DNA of 35,466 nucleotides from positions 1 through 35,466 of the forward strand of contig WGFJ01000123.1 in assembly GCA_015492305.1 (NCBI GenBank), read 5' to 3'. Shown in pieces: positions 16,719-26,200 of the stretch. Every line of letters begins with the position of its first letter. Position 1 is the first letter of the stretch. Under the pieces are notes generated by a model. It did not search any database. It was not told the DNA's origin and was given only the letters and a program-made list of their open reading frames with translations. Origin of the DNA: Deltaproteobacteria bacterium. GTDB lineage: Bacteria; Desulfobacterota; GWC2-55-46; S146-80. Made by a program: the position numbers and the translations under genes.

Positions 16719-16740
16719 CTCCTGAAAAAAAACAGGAGGT
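16717..16740 (+). promoter_or_regulatory. hairpin covering the pstS Shine-Dalgarno
   Basis: ACCTCCTG (16717-16724) and CAGGAGGT (16733-16740) form a perfect 8-bp stem with a loop of eight A. The right arm is the ribosome site AGGAGG, five bases before the pstS ATG. RNA started upstream (dap read-through) would hide it; RNA from the Pho promoter, starting near 16725, would lack the left arm. Confidence 0.65.
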
Positions 16741-16745
16741 AAGAC

Positions 16746-17753
16746 ATGAAGGCACAGAGATTCATCATCTTCCTCATCCTGGCGGCATCGATCCTCTTTC
16801 CTCTCAAGGCAGAGGCAAAGAGAAGGCTTGTAAAGGTGGATGGGTCCAGCACGGTCTTCCCCATCACAGAGGCCGTGGCCGAGGAGTTCCAGGCGGCAAA
16901 GAGGGGAAAGGTCATGGTCACGGTGGGGATATCCGGCACAGGTGGAGGCTTCAAGAAGTTCTGCAGGGGAGAGACGGATGTATCCGATGCCTCAAGACCG
17001 ATAAAGCCGACAGAGGTTGAACTCTGCAGGAAGAACGGCATCGAGTACATAGAGCTCCCTGTGGCCTACGACGGGATTGCCGTCGTTGTGAACCCTGGAA
17101 ACAACTGGGTTGACTACCTCACGGTAAAGGAACTGAAGAAGATCTGGGAGCCCTCTGCCCAGGGAAGGGTAACGAAGTGGAATCAGATCAGGCCGGAGTG
17201 GCCCGACAAGGAGATCCATCTCTACGGGCCGGGTGTTGATTCAGGGACATACGACTACTTCACAGAGGCCATAGTGGGCAAGGAAGGGGCAAGCAGGGGG
17301 GATTTTACGGCAAGTGAGGACGACAATGTCCTTGTCCAGGGTGTATCTACAGACCCCCTTGCCCTGGGCTTCTTCGGCTTTGCCTACTACGAGGAGAACA
17401 GGGATAAGCTCAAGCTCGTGCCCATAGATGATGGCAACGATTCAAACGGTAAGGGACCGATACTTCCCACCCCTGAAACGGTAAACAACGGGACCTATCA
17501 GCCCCTCTCAAGGCCCCTTTTCATCTATGTGAACAAGAAGGCAGCAAAGAGGCCAGAGGTCAGGGACTTTGTGAGGTTCTACCTCAGAGAGGGAAGGGAG
17601 CTCGTAAGGGAGGTGGGCTACATACCCTTACCGGACAAGGCCTATGAGCTTGCCCTCAAGAGGTTCGAAAAGGGCATAACAGGTTCTGTCTTCGCAGGAA
17701 AGGGCTCACAGGTAGGGGTCAGGATAGAGGATCTCCTGAAGATAGAGGAATAA
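16746..17753 (+). CDS. pstS: periplasmic phosphate-binding protein PstS
   Basis: High-affinity phosphate receptor of the Pst ABC importer. It has 335 residues. A Sec signal peptide (residues 1-24, core [13 protein letters not shown], ending KAEA) leads to the mature N-terminus [16 protein letters not shown], with the phosphate-contacting STVF segment. [24 protein letters not shown] and the later [10 protein letters not shown] are the family's other ligand loops. Periplasmic in a diderm; no lipobox. First gene of pstSCAB-phoU, directly behind a Pho box and the hairpin over its ribosome site. pstC follows after three bases. Confidence 0.97.
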   Translation: MKAQRFIIFLILAASILFPLKAEAKRRLVKVDGSSTVFPITEAVAEEFQAAKRGKVMVTVGISGTGGGFKKFCRGETDVSDASRPIKPTEVELCRKNGIEYIELPVAYDGIAVVVNPGNNWVDYLTVKELKKIWEPSAQGRVTKWNQIRPEWPDKEIHLYGPGVDSGTYDYFTEAIVGKEGASRGDFTASEDDNVLVQGVSTDPLALGFFGFAYYEENRDKLKLVPIDDGNDSNGKGPILPTPETVNNGTYQPLSRPLFIYVNKKAAKRPEVRDFVRFYLREGRELVREVGYIPLPDKAYELALKRFEKGITGSVFAGKGSQVGVRIEDLLKIEE

Positions 17754-17756
17754 GGG

Positions 17757-18635
17757 ATGAGAAGGCTCTATGAGGGTGCCATAGGTCTCCTCCTCTTCCT
17801 CTGTGCCACCCTCTCCATATTCACCACCATCGGTATCATAGGGGTCCTCATCTTCGAGACGGTGGAGTTCTTCAAGGAGGTCTCCATCATAGACTTCCTC
17901 ACCGATACCCAGTGGACCCCTCTCTTCGTCGAGAAACACTTCGGTATCCTGCCCCTCCTCACAGGGACATTCCTCGTATCCACCATAGCCATGGCCGTTG
18001 CACTGCCCCTTGGTCTTCTCAGCGCCATCTACCTGAGCGAATATGCACCGGGAAGGGTGAGGGATGTGGTTAAGCCCCTCCTTGAGATCCTTGCAGGGAT
18101 ACCCACCGTTGTGTACGGCTACTTCGCCCTCCTCTTTGTAACACCCCTTCTGAAGAGCTTCATCCCTGGCATGGCGGGTTTCAATGCCCTGAGTCCAGGG
18201 ATAGTGATGGGGATAATGATCCTCCCCATGGTATCCTCCCTCAGCGAGGATGCCATGTATGCCGTGCCCCGTGAGCTCAAGGAGGGTGCCTATGCCCTGG
18301 GAGCAACAAGGCTCAAGGTGATAACAAGTGTGGTCATCCCGGGTGCGTTATCAGGGATCATCTCTGCCTTCATCCTTGCCGTATCCAGGGCTGTAGGGGA
18401 GACCATGATCGTCACCATCGCATCCGGTCAGCAGCCAAGGCTTACCCTCAACCCCCTTGTCCCCATAGAGACGATAACGGCCTATATAGTTCAGGTAAGC
18501 CTCGGCGATACCCCTGCAGGCACCATAGAGTACAAGACCATATTCGCAGCAGGTATGACCCTCTTCATCTTCACGCTCATCCTCAACCTTGTAAGCTACT
18601 GGATGAGGGAGAGGTTCAGGGAGGAGTACAGATGA
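17757..18635 (+). CDS. pstC: phosphate ABC transporter permease PstC
   Basis: One of two membrane subunits of the phosphate importer. The 292 residues form about six hydrophobic segments. [11 protein letters not shown] lies mid-protein and the cytoplasmic EAA-type coupling loop for PstB is [17 protein letters not shown], followed by [10 protein letters not shown]. It is a little shorter than E. coli PstC because the N-terminal loop is reduced. The stop overlaps the pstA start (ATGA). Confidence 0.96.
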   Translation: MRRLYEGAIGLLLFLCATLSIFTTIGIIGVLIFETVEFFKEVSIIDFLTDTQWTPLFVEKHFGILPLLTGTFLVSTIAMAVALPLGLLSAIYLSEYAPGRVRDVVKPLLEILAGIPTVVYGYFALLFVTPLLKSFIPGMAGFNALSPGIVMGIMILPMVSSLSEDAMYAVPRELKEGAYALGATRLKVITSVVIPGALSGIISAFILAVSRAVGETMIVTIASGQQPRLTLNPLVPIETITAYIVQVSLGDTPAGTIEYKTIFAAGMTLFIFTLILNLVSYWMRERFREEYR

Positions 18636-19525
18636 GGGACCTGAAGGAGAGGGTCTTCGTTGCCCTGAGCCTTGCCGCCACCCTTGCGGGTATCCTCTTC
18701 CTTTCCATCCTCATCATCGATGTGGTCATGGACGGGGCCTCAAGGCTCAGCTGGGACTTCCTCACAAGCTTTCCATCAAGGAGGCCTGGAAAGGCAGGTA
18801 TCCTCTCTCCCCTTGTTGGATCTGCCTGGATCATGATCCTCACGGCCCTGTTCTCCTTCCCTGTAGGGGTTGGTGCCGGCATATACCTTGAGGAGTATGC
18901 GGGCAAAAACCGCTTCACATGGCTCATAGAGGTGAACATAGCAAACCTTGCAGGTGTGCCATCCATCATATACGGCCTCCTTGGCCTGGGGCTCTTTGTC
19001 CGTGCCCTTGCCCTGGAAAGGAGCGTGCTCTCCGGTGCCCTGACCCTGACCCTCCTGGTCCTGCCCATCATCATCATGTCCACAAGGGAGGCATTGAGGA
19101 CTGTGCCTTTCTCCATAAGGGAGGCATCCTACGCCCTCGGTGCCACCAGGTGGCAGACCATCATCAGACAGGTGCTGCCAGCCGCACTCCCCGGCATACT
19201 CACGGGCACCATCCTGGCCATGTCAAGGGCTGTAGGTGAAACGGCCCCCCTCATCACCATAGGGGCCCTCACATACATCGCCTTCCTGCCCACATGGCCC
19301 ATAACCTTTACGGGAAGCTTCCCCTTTGTAGAGTTCAGCCTCCAGGGCCTCTTCGATCCCTTCACGGTCCTTCCGATCCAGATATTCAACTGGGTCTCAA
19401 GGCCTCAGAAGGGCTTCTATACAAATGCAGCTGCTGCTATAATAGTGCTTCTCATATTCACGATCCTCTTAAACAGCCTTGCCATATACCTGAGGTACAG
19501 ATACCAGAAGAGGATGAGGTGGTAG
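18632..19525 (+). CDS. pstA: phosphate ABC transporter permease PstA
   Basis: Second membrane subunit of the Pst importer, 297 residues. The order is a short cytoplasmic start, about six hydrophobic segments, [15 protein letters not shown], then the coupling loop [18 protein letters not shown] and [15 protein letters not shown] typical of PstA. The first segment is preceded by positive residues (inside). Its ATG overlaps the pstC stop by four bases, and pstB begins one base after its stop region, so the three form one transcript. Confidence 0.96.
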   Translation: MRDLKERVFVALSLAATLAGILFLSILIIDVVMDGASRLSWDFLTSFPSRRPGKAGILSPLVGSAWIMILTALFSFPVGVGAGIYLEEYAGKNRFTWLIEVNIANLAGVPSIIYGLLGLGLFVRALALERSVLSGALTLTLLVLPIIIMSTREALRTVPFSIREASYALGATRWQTIIRQVLPAALPGILTGTILAMSRAVGETAPLITIGALTYIAFLPTWPITFTGSFPFVEFSLQGLFDPFTVLPIQIFNWVSRPQKGFYTNAAAAIIVLLIFTILLNSLAIYLRYRYQKRMRW

Positions 19526-19526
19526 G

Positions 19527-20282
19527 ATGGAATCTGCCTTCAAGATAGAGGGGCTGAATGCCTTCTACGGTGAAAAGCAGGCCCTCAAGGCCATAGATAT
19601 GGAGATACCGCGGAAGATGGTAACTGCCATCATCGGCCCCTCTGGCTGTGGGAAGAGCACCTTCATAAGGTGCCTCAACAGGATGAACGACCTTATACCG
19701 GGCTTCAGGGTATCGGGAAGGGTCTTCTATCAGGGCAAGGACATATACTCAAAGGATGTGGATGTGATAGAGATCAGGAGAAGGATCGGGATGGTCTTCC
19801 AGAAGCCCAACCCCTTCCCCAAGAGCATATACGAGAATGTGGCCTACGGACTCAGGATACAGGGCATGAGGGACAGGAAGAGGATGGACGAGATCGTGGA
19901 GGAGAGCCTGAAGAAGGCAGCCCTCTGGGAGGAGGTGAAGGATCGGCTCCACACCTCTGCACTAAACCTATCAGGGGGACAGCAGCAAAGGCTTTGCATT
20001 GCAAGGGCCCTTGCTGTGAAACCGGAGGTGATACTCTTCGATGAGCCATGTTCCGCCCTTGATCCCGTTGCCACAGCGAAGATAGAGGACCTCATAGATG
20101 AGCTCAAGAGGGACTACACGGTGGTCATCGTCACCCACAACATGCAGCAGGCAGCAAGGGTGTCTGAGTTTACAGGGTTCTTCATGCTCGGGGAGCTTGT
20201 GGAGTTCGACAGGACAGAGAAGATCTTCACAAACCCCTCAAGCAAGGTAACTGAGGACTATATCACAGGCAGGTTCGGATAG
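19527..20282 (+). CDS. pstB: phosphate ABC transporter ATP-binding protein PstB
   Basis: Cytoplasmic ATPase that powers phosphate uptake. The 251 residues contain Walker [10 protein letters not shown] (37-45), the Q-loop [11 protein letters not shown], the PstB-specific NRMNDLIPG, the ABC signature LSGGQQQRL, Walker [14 protein letters not shown] and the switch His in [13 protein letters not shown]. Ends with the PstB-typical [19 protein letters not shown]. phoU follows after eight bases with its own AGGAGGTG. Confidence 0.98.
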   Translation: MESAFKIEGLNAFYGEKQALKAIDMEIPRKMVTAIIGPSGCGKSTFIRCLNRMNDLIPGFRVSGRVFYQGKDIYSKDVDVIEIRRRIGMVFQKPNPFPKSIYENVAYGLRIQGMRDRKRMDEIVEESLKKAALWEEVKDRLHTSALNLSGGQQQRLCIARALAVKPEVILFDEPCSALDPVATAKIEDLIDELKRDYTVVIVTHNMQQAARVSEFTGFFMLGELVEFDRTEKIFTNPSSKVTEDYITGRFG

Positions 20283-20290
20283 GAGGTGTC

Positions 20291-20956
20291 ATGACAAGGG
20301 AGGCATTTCACAAGGCCTTGAAGGATCTTGAAAAGGAGGTCCTTGACCTTGGCGAGATGGTGAAGAAGGCCATAAGGGAATCGGTAAGGGCACTGAAGGA
20401 GAGGGACCTCAAACGATCGGAGGAGATCATAAAGGAAGACCTCAACATCAACAACAAGCGCTTCGAGATAGAGGAACGGTGCCTTTCCCTTATTGCCACC
20501 CAGCAGCCCATGGCAGGGGACCTGAGGGTCATAGCCGCTGTGCTCAGCATCATCACTGACCTTGAGAGGATGGGTGACCATGCAGAGGGGATCGCCAAGA
20601 TAAGCCTCATGATAGGGAAGGACCCCCTTGTGAAGCCCCTCATAGATGTGCCAAGGATGGCTGAAAAGGCCATATCCATGCTGGATCGATCCCTGAAGGC
20701 CTTCATAGAGAGGGATGTAAAAGGGGCAAGGGATCTGTGCGCAGAGGATGATGAGGTGGATGCCCTCTATGATCAGATATACAGGGAACTCATCGTCCTC
20801 ATGATAGAGAACCCCAAGATCATCAAGGGAGCAACATACCTTCTCTGGGTGGCCCACAACCTTGAGAGGATAGCCGACAGGGTCACAAACATAGCGGAGA
20901 GGACGGTCTTCATGGTGACCGGGAGGATGGAGGAGATAAACGTCTCTAAGTACTGA
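20291..20956 (+). CDS. phoU: phosphate signalling regulator PhoU
   Basis: PhoU links the Pst transporter to the PhoR kinase and keeps the Pho regulon off when phosphate is plentiful. The 221-residue helical protein has two three-helix PhoU repeats, each with its metal-binding motif: DLERMGDHAEGIAK in the first and NLERIADRVTNIAE in the second. AGGAGGTGTC precedes the ATG. It is the last gene of the pst unit; its final 11 bases overlap the 3' end of the convergent FAD enzyme. No phoR or phoB is nearby. Confidence 0.97.
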   Translation: MTREAFHKALKDLEKEVLDLGEMVKKAIRESVRALKERDLKRSEEIIKEDLNINNKRFEIEERCLSLIATQQPMAGDLRVIAAVLSIITDLERMGDHAEGIAKISLMIGKDPLVKPLIDVPRMAEKAISMLDRSLKAFIERDVKGARDLCAEDDEVDALYDQIYRELIVLMIENPKIIKGATYLLWVAHNLERIADRVTNIAERTVFMVTGRMEEINVSKY

Positions 20957-22283
20957 GCCTGCCCATGATGGACCTTGCCGCCACAACCCCTGAGACAGAG
21001 GCCTGGATGAGACCCCTTGTGATACCTGCACCATCACCTATGGCGTAAAGGCCCTTTATCTCGGTCTCAAGATCCCTCTTCAGTGCTATCCTTGAGGAGT
21101 AGAACTTGGCCTCCACACCGTACAGGAGGGTGTCCCTCCCGTCTATGCCAGGGATCACCTTATCAAGGGCCTCAACCATCTCGATGATGTCCATGAGGTA
21201 TCTGTAGGGCAGGACAAAGCTCAGATCACCAGGGGTGGCCTCGGGCAGGGTGGGTCTCACCACACTCCTCCCGATCCTTTCAGGGGTGGACCTCCTTCCC
21301 CCCTTCAGGTCACCAAGCCTCTGGATGATTATGCCACCTCCAAGGAGGTTTGCCAGCCTTGCTATGTACTTGCCGAAGGCTATGGGCTCCTTGAAGGGCT
21401 CTGTGAATGTGGTGGAAACGAGGATGGCGAAGTTCGTGTTCTCGCTCCTCCTGTCGCTGTAGGAATGGCCGTTTACCGTTACCACATCCTCGTACACCTC
21501 TGTGGATACATACCCGTAGGGGCACATGCAGAATGTCCTCACCCTGTCCTCAAAGGTCTTTGAATAGTAGAGGAACTTCCCCTCGTAAAGGACAGAGGTA
21601 ACCGGTTCCATGAGGGGGGCCGGGGCCTCCACCCTCACCCCTATATCCACAGCATTTGGCCTTATGGAGAGGCCAAGCCTCCTTGCCTCCTCCGTAAGCC
21701 ATGGGGCACCATCCCTTCCAGGGGCAACTATCACATAGGGGGCACGGAAGAACCTTCCATCCTCCGTCTTCACCCCCCTTACAACCCCCTTTTCGGCCAC
21801 AATGGTCCTGACCATTGTATCGGTGAGGATATCCACCCGGTCTGAGAGCCACTCCCTTATGGACCGAAGGATGGCCTTGCACCTTTCCGTTCCAAGGTGC
21901 CTTATCCTTGAGGGGATAAGGGAGAGGTGGGAGAGGATGGACCTCCTTTTCAGCTCATCAATGGCCGCCTCATCAAGGCCATAGGTCTCACGGGGGGCAC
22001 CGAACTCAAGGTATATGCGGTCCACATACCCTATGAGATCCATAAGCTCCCTTTCAGGGATGTACTGGGAGAGCCATCCCCCTATCTCGGTGGAGAGGTT
22101 GAGCTTCCCATCGCTGAAGGCACCTGCACCACCCCATCCGGATGTGAGGCTCTCCCTCTCATCCAGGTCCTTGCCCTTTTCCACCATGAGGACGGAGAGC
22201 CCCTTCTTCCTTGAGAGTTCAATGGCTGCGAATATCCCTGCCGGCCCTGCACCCACTATGATCACATCGTATCTCTTAACCAT
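20946..22283 (-). CDS. FAD-dependent dehydrogenase of the COG2509 type, substrate unknown
   Basis: A 445-residue flavoprotein. The start MVKRYDVIIVGAGPAG gives an immediate dinucleotide-binding GxGxxG (residues 11-16) and has AAGGAAAAGG upstream. The 22 further open codons overlap the preceding small gene. Family marks seen: SGWGGAGAFSDGKLNLS after the FAD site, FCMCPYGYV mid-protein, and the second FAD contact GLYAIGDGAGITRGLIQASVSG near the C-terminus. The family has no agreed reaction. The gene overlaps the 49-residue small gene by eight bases and lies downstream of DUF3108 and AsmA genes, so they are probably one transcript. Confidence 0.88.
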   Translation of the reverse strand: MVKRYDVIIVGAGPAGIFAAIELSRKKGLSVLMVEKGKDLDERESLTSGWGGAGAFSDGKLNLSTEIGGWLSQYIPERELMDLIGYVDRIYLEFGAPRETYGLDEAAIDELKRRSILSHLSLIPSRIRHLGTERCKAILRSIREWLSDRVDILTDTMVRTIVAEKGVVRGVKTEDGRFFRAPYVIVAPGRDGAPWLTEEARRLGLSIRPNAVDIGVRVEAPAPLMEPVTSVLYEGKFLYYSKTFEDRVRTFCMCPYGYVSTEVYEDVVTVNGHSYSDRRSENTNFAILVSTTFTEPFKEPIAFGKYIARLANLLGGGIIIQRLGDLKGGRRSTPERIGRSVVRPTLPEATPGDLSFVLPYRYLMDIIEMVEALDKVIPGIDGRDTLLYGVEAKFYSSRIALKRDLETEIKGLYAIGDGAGITRGLIQASVSGVVAARSIMGRLST

Positions 22284-22425
22284 CCTTTTCCTTCTTCTCC
22301 TCCTTGTTGGATGTCTCCCTGTATCCCTTCCTGAAGCCCTCCACAACATCCCTGGTTATCCTCTTCGTCTTCCTTATGATGGAGATAAGGCCCTCCTTTA
22401 TATCGTCCTTCCCCTTCTTTTCCAT
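22276..22425 (-). CDS. small basic/charged protein of 49 residues, unknown function
   Basis: A short gene filling the gap between DUF3108 and the FAD enzyme. It begins MEKKGKDDIKEGLISIIRK and ends in a Lys/Glu-rich tail (NKEEKKEKDG, stop). AAGGAGAT lies about seven bases upstream of the ATG, inside the end of DUF3108. The start is two bases after that gene's stop and the stop overlaps the next gene by eight bases, so spacing is that of a real operon member. The middle (LISIIRKTKRITRDVVEGFRK) could form an amphipathic helix. No family recognised. Confidence 0.65.
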   Translation of the reverse strand: MEKKGKDDIKEGLISIIRKTKRITRDVVEGFRKGYRETSNKEEKKEKDG

Positions 22426-22427
22426 CT

Positions 22428-23246
22428 CTATCTCCTTACAAGTCTCCCCTTTACATCACCGAAGAAAAAGACATCCCTTACAACCCCCATAACAGGCACA
22501 AGATCCCTGTCAAGCATCACCTCTATCTTCCCTGCCTTTGAACCTATGATGTCTTTGTCCACCCTTAGATCCACAAGGTAGGCCACCTTATGGCCCATGG
22601 ACCTGAGTCTCCTCATCTTCTCCTCCTCTGTGGCGATCCTTATCTGGATGGTCTGGATCCTTCCATCCTTCGGAAAGGTGTCTATCCTGTAGCTCCTTCC
22701 CTCTTCAACAGGGCCATAGGCACCATACCTGAAATTATAGAAGGCCCCTATGGGATCATCAAGTATCCTTCCCTCCGGAATGGGGTCCTTCCCACCCCTC
22801 TCCGGACCGCTGCCCCAGCTCTTCCACTCAACAACCCCTGAATTGTAGTCCGCCCTTATGTAACCCTTCCTTATCCTTCCTCCAATGTTTACCTCCTTCT
22901 CAAAGAGGTAGGTCCTCAGCCTCCTGCCCCCATCTATCTCCTCCATGTAGGCATGGTAGATGTCCTTCCTGTAGCGGGTAAGCCACCCTATTATGCCCAG
23001 GGTCTCTGCCCTTACCGTTGCCACATACCTTCCTCTTCCCTCCCCCTCAAAGGCGATGCTTCCCTTTGCCGCATCCTTGAACCACCAGAAGCCGATCCTG
23101 TAATGGAGCCTTTCCCCTGAGAAGGTCTCACCTATCCCTCTCCTTACCTCACCGCGGATGAGGGAAAGGGGCCCCTCAAGGACAAGAAGGGAAAGGGACG
23201 AGAATATCGCCTTGAGCAAGGACCTCCTGTAAAGATCGGTTCTCAC
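22428..23246 (-). CDS. DUF3108 domain exported protein
   Basis: A 272-residue protein with an N-terminal hydrophobic stretch (LLKAIFSSLSLLVLEGPLSL) that looks like a signal peptide or anchor. The mature part starts GETFSGERLHYRIGFWWFKDA and contains the features of DUF3108: an aromatic YRIGF strand early, WLTRYRKDIYHAYM, then a DPIGAFYNFRYGA segment. It ends in a beta-rich KIEVMLDRDLVPV. The family is periplasmic in diderms and uncharacterised. Start is GTG at 23246, overlapping the AsmA stop (GTGA), so translation is coupled to it. A small gene and the FAD enzyme follow. Confidence 0.82.
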   Translation of the reverse strand: MRTDLYRRSLLKAIFSSLSLLVLEGPLSLIRGEVRRGIGETFSGERLHYRIGFWWFKDAAKGSIAFEGEGRGRYVATVRAETLGIIGWLTRYRKDIYHAYMEEIDGGRRLRTYLFEKEVNIGGRIRKGYIRADYNSGVVEWKSWGSGPERGGKDPIPEGRILDDPIGAFYNFRYGAYGPVEEGRSYRIDTFPKDGRIQTIQIRIATEEEKMRRLRSMGHKVAYLVDLRVDKDIIGSKAGKIEVMLDRDLVPVMGVVRDVFFFGDVKGRLVRR

Positions 23247-26200
23247 CTGACCCCCGGAAGGAGCATCTTGAACCGTTCGCTTATCCCCTTGCCCACCCCC
23301 TGGATGTTCATGCCCTTGACATCAGGATGGCCCAGATCCCCTCTGACCCTGTAGTAGAGGACAAGGAGCTTCTTGTCCTTGCCAAGGATGATGGTCCCTA
23401 TGAGGGGTATCCTGCCAAGGGTCTCCTCAAGGACCTCATCCACAACCTTAAAGGGCTGGACGGCCATGTATGAGTCTATCCTGTTCTCCGGTATATCCAC
23501 CGAACCTATCCAGATGATCCTCATCTCCCTCCCCTCGATATCGAGGTCATCCGTATAGAGCACACCCCTGTCAAGCCTGAAGCTCCCCCTTATCCTCCTG
23601 TAGGCCATACCCTCCTTGGAGAGGCTCGGAAGGTCAAGGGTTATGATCCTCACAGGGTTAAGGAGTCCCACAAGCTTGGAGAGGACCGTAAAGAGTCTGT
23701 ATATCCTTCCATCCCTGAGTTCTATCTCTATCCCCCCTGTAAGGGATCGCAGATGTTCGGCCTTGTTCCTCCCTTCCCACCTCACAGATGCCTTTGCATC
23801 GAACCTTCCGGTCATCACCCTCTCCTTTCCGAGCCATTCCTTTATCACCTTCTCCATGTTGCCACCCTCCCACTCCATATCGAGGAGATAGACCTTCCCA
23901 CCCTCCTTGCCCGGGGCCATCTTGAAGGTCCCTGCCATGAGTCCATCCTGAAGGACTATCCGGAAGGGGGAGAAGGTCCATACATCCCTCTCCATGGAAA
24001 CCTGTGCCCTCAAGGCGGAAAACCCCATGCCATGGAAGCTCCCCTTTCCAGCAGCAACCCTCCCCTTCACCTTCCCTCCCTTGAGAAAGGCCCTCACAGC
24101 CCTCTTTACAAGCTCATTGGGGGGGAAGTCCTCCTCGTACCACCTCATCGCCGAGATATCCACAGTAACAGAGGGCCTTGAAAACCCCTTTACCCTCATC
24201 CTCCCCGTGATGGTAGACCTTCCCCTCTCGATGCGTATGGAAGGTACCTCTGCCCCTTTCCCTGTGAAGTGGACCCTGAGGCCTATCTCCCTGAAGGAAG
24301 GTCCTCTGGAAGGCTGGAAGGAGAGCCCCTCCACCACCACATCACCCTTGATCCTCAAAGCCTCCCTCTTGAGGAGAGGTCCCTTTATGCTGACCCTTCC
24401 ATCTATCCTTCCCGGTGAATCGAGTATGGCAGGGATAAGCCTCTTAAGGTCCCCTGTCTTGAGGCCCTTTGCAAGGATGGTCCCATCGATGTCCAGCGTC
24501 TCGAGATCCCTCACCTTCACATCCAGGGTTGCCCCCATTGCCTCAAGGTGGAATCCAGGGGAGGAAACCCTCCCATCCCTGTAGATGAGACTGTACCTCA
24601 CCTTTCCACCCACATCCGATGGCTTGTACACCCTCCCTGGGATGCCAACAGCCAGGCCTGCAAGATCCATCTCCCCCCTGACCCTGAGGTTTCCCACCCT
24701 CCCCTTTAGAGAGAACCTCCCTTTGAGGTATCCCTCCCCACCCAGCCCCTTCCAGGGGAGGATGGAAAGAAGGTCCTTTGAATCGATACGGTGGCCACCA
24801 CGGAGATCAAGGGATGGCCTCTCCATGTAGTCCTTTACGGTGCCTTTGATGGAGAGGGAGGACCCCTCTGTGGCGATCTCCACCTTCCCTATGGTGATCT
24901 CCCTTTCGGTAAGGCCAAAGGTGCCAGACACCTTTGAGGCCACACCGAAAGGCACCACAAGGAACTCCCCCCCCTCAATGGTCCCCTGTCCCCTGATTCG
25001 AAGGGTCTTGTCCTTCTCCACAGCCCCCTTCAGGGCAAGCCTCCCCTTCCTCACCCTTATATCCTTAAGCCACCTTCCAAGATCAGGATGGAGGTGGGCC
25101 ACCTTCAGGGCCTCCTTTAGATCCACTTCCAGGGTACCGGATCCACGGAACCTTGGCCTCTCAGAAGTGTACCCCTCAATCCTTGCCCTTGTGAGGCTGA
25201 ACTCCACCCCATCTGACCTCCCCCTTATCCCTTCAAAGGCTATGGCCTCCCTATCCACCTCCACCCTCCCGGTCACATCCGAGACCTTGAGACCAAGGGG
25301 CCTGTAAGTGATGCCAACCCGATTCAGGGAGGCCCCAACCCTGTACTGGAGGTCCCTCACCTTCCCCTTGATGCTGCCCTCCACCCCAGCCACACCGGAT
25401 GTCTCTATGAGGGGTGAGAGCCTCTTGCCTTCCGGGAAGAGGGAAAGGATGGAAGGGACATGGGAAAGGTCCAGATCACCACTGAAGGAGATCTCCAGAA
25501 GGGGATTCCCTGTAAAGGGGGCCTTTACGGTCCCGGAAAGGTCCCTCAAGACGCTGCCGTTGTAGGAGGCCTTAAGCCCCCTGATCCCCACCTCCTCGTA
25601 GCTGTAATCCAGGGTACCTGAGAGGTGCTTCCACTCCATCCCGTTGAGAGCAAGGATCGCCTCCTTCAGGGAGATCCTTCCCTCAAGGCCTTTGAGGAAG
25701 GTCTCAAAGGAATCGGGGTATCCCCCGCGATAGCTCACCTCCTCTATCTCCAGAAGTCCTCCCCTTATAAGGGCCTTCAAGGGGGCCAGCCTTTCCGGCA
25801 TGTAACCCTTGAGGGAGTCAAGATCCAGGTAGGAGGACCGGAACCTCCCATCGATGGAACCCCTTGCCCTGTCTATCTCCAGCCTTCCCCAGAACTCCAT
25901 GCCATTGAAGACAAGCCTTGAGGCCTCTACAAAGACCCTCTCCTTTGATAGGCGGGCTTTAAAGGAGGTATCAAGGCCTGAAAGCCTCAGGGCCTGGATG
26001 TAGAAGAGGTCAAGCCCCGGGGAAAAGAGCCTCCCCTTCAGCCTTCCCTTCCCCTCCTCCCACTCAAGGGAGACCTCCCCATCCACATACCCCCCCTTAA
26101 CCGTCCCTCCAAGGTAAGGGCTGAAGGGTTCCACATCGATGGTGTAGAACCTTCCATCCACAGCAAGCACACCCTTGTCAGAGACCCTGCCCTTTACCAT

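Noticed and set aside
16717-16740. Hairpin as terminator of dapB
   Set aside because: No U-run follows the stem; the sequence after it is the pstS start region.
20258-21037. 259-codon minus-strand frame across phoU
   Set aside because: Opposes phoU and the end of the FAD gene; composition (Tyr/His/Pro-rich) is a typical antisense shadow.
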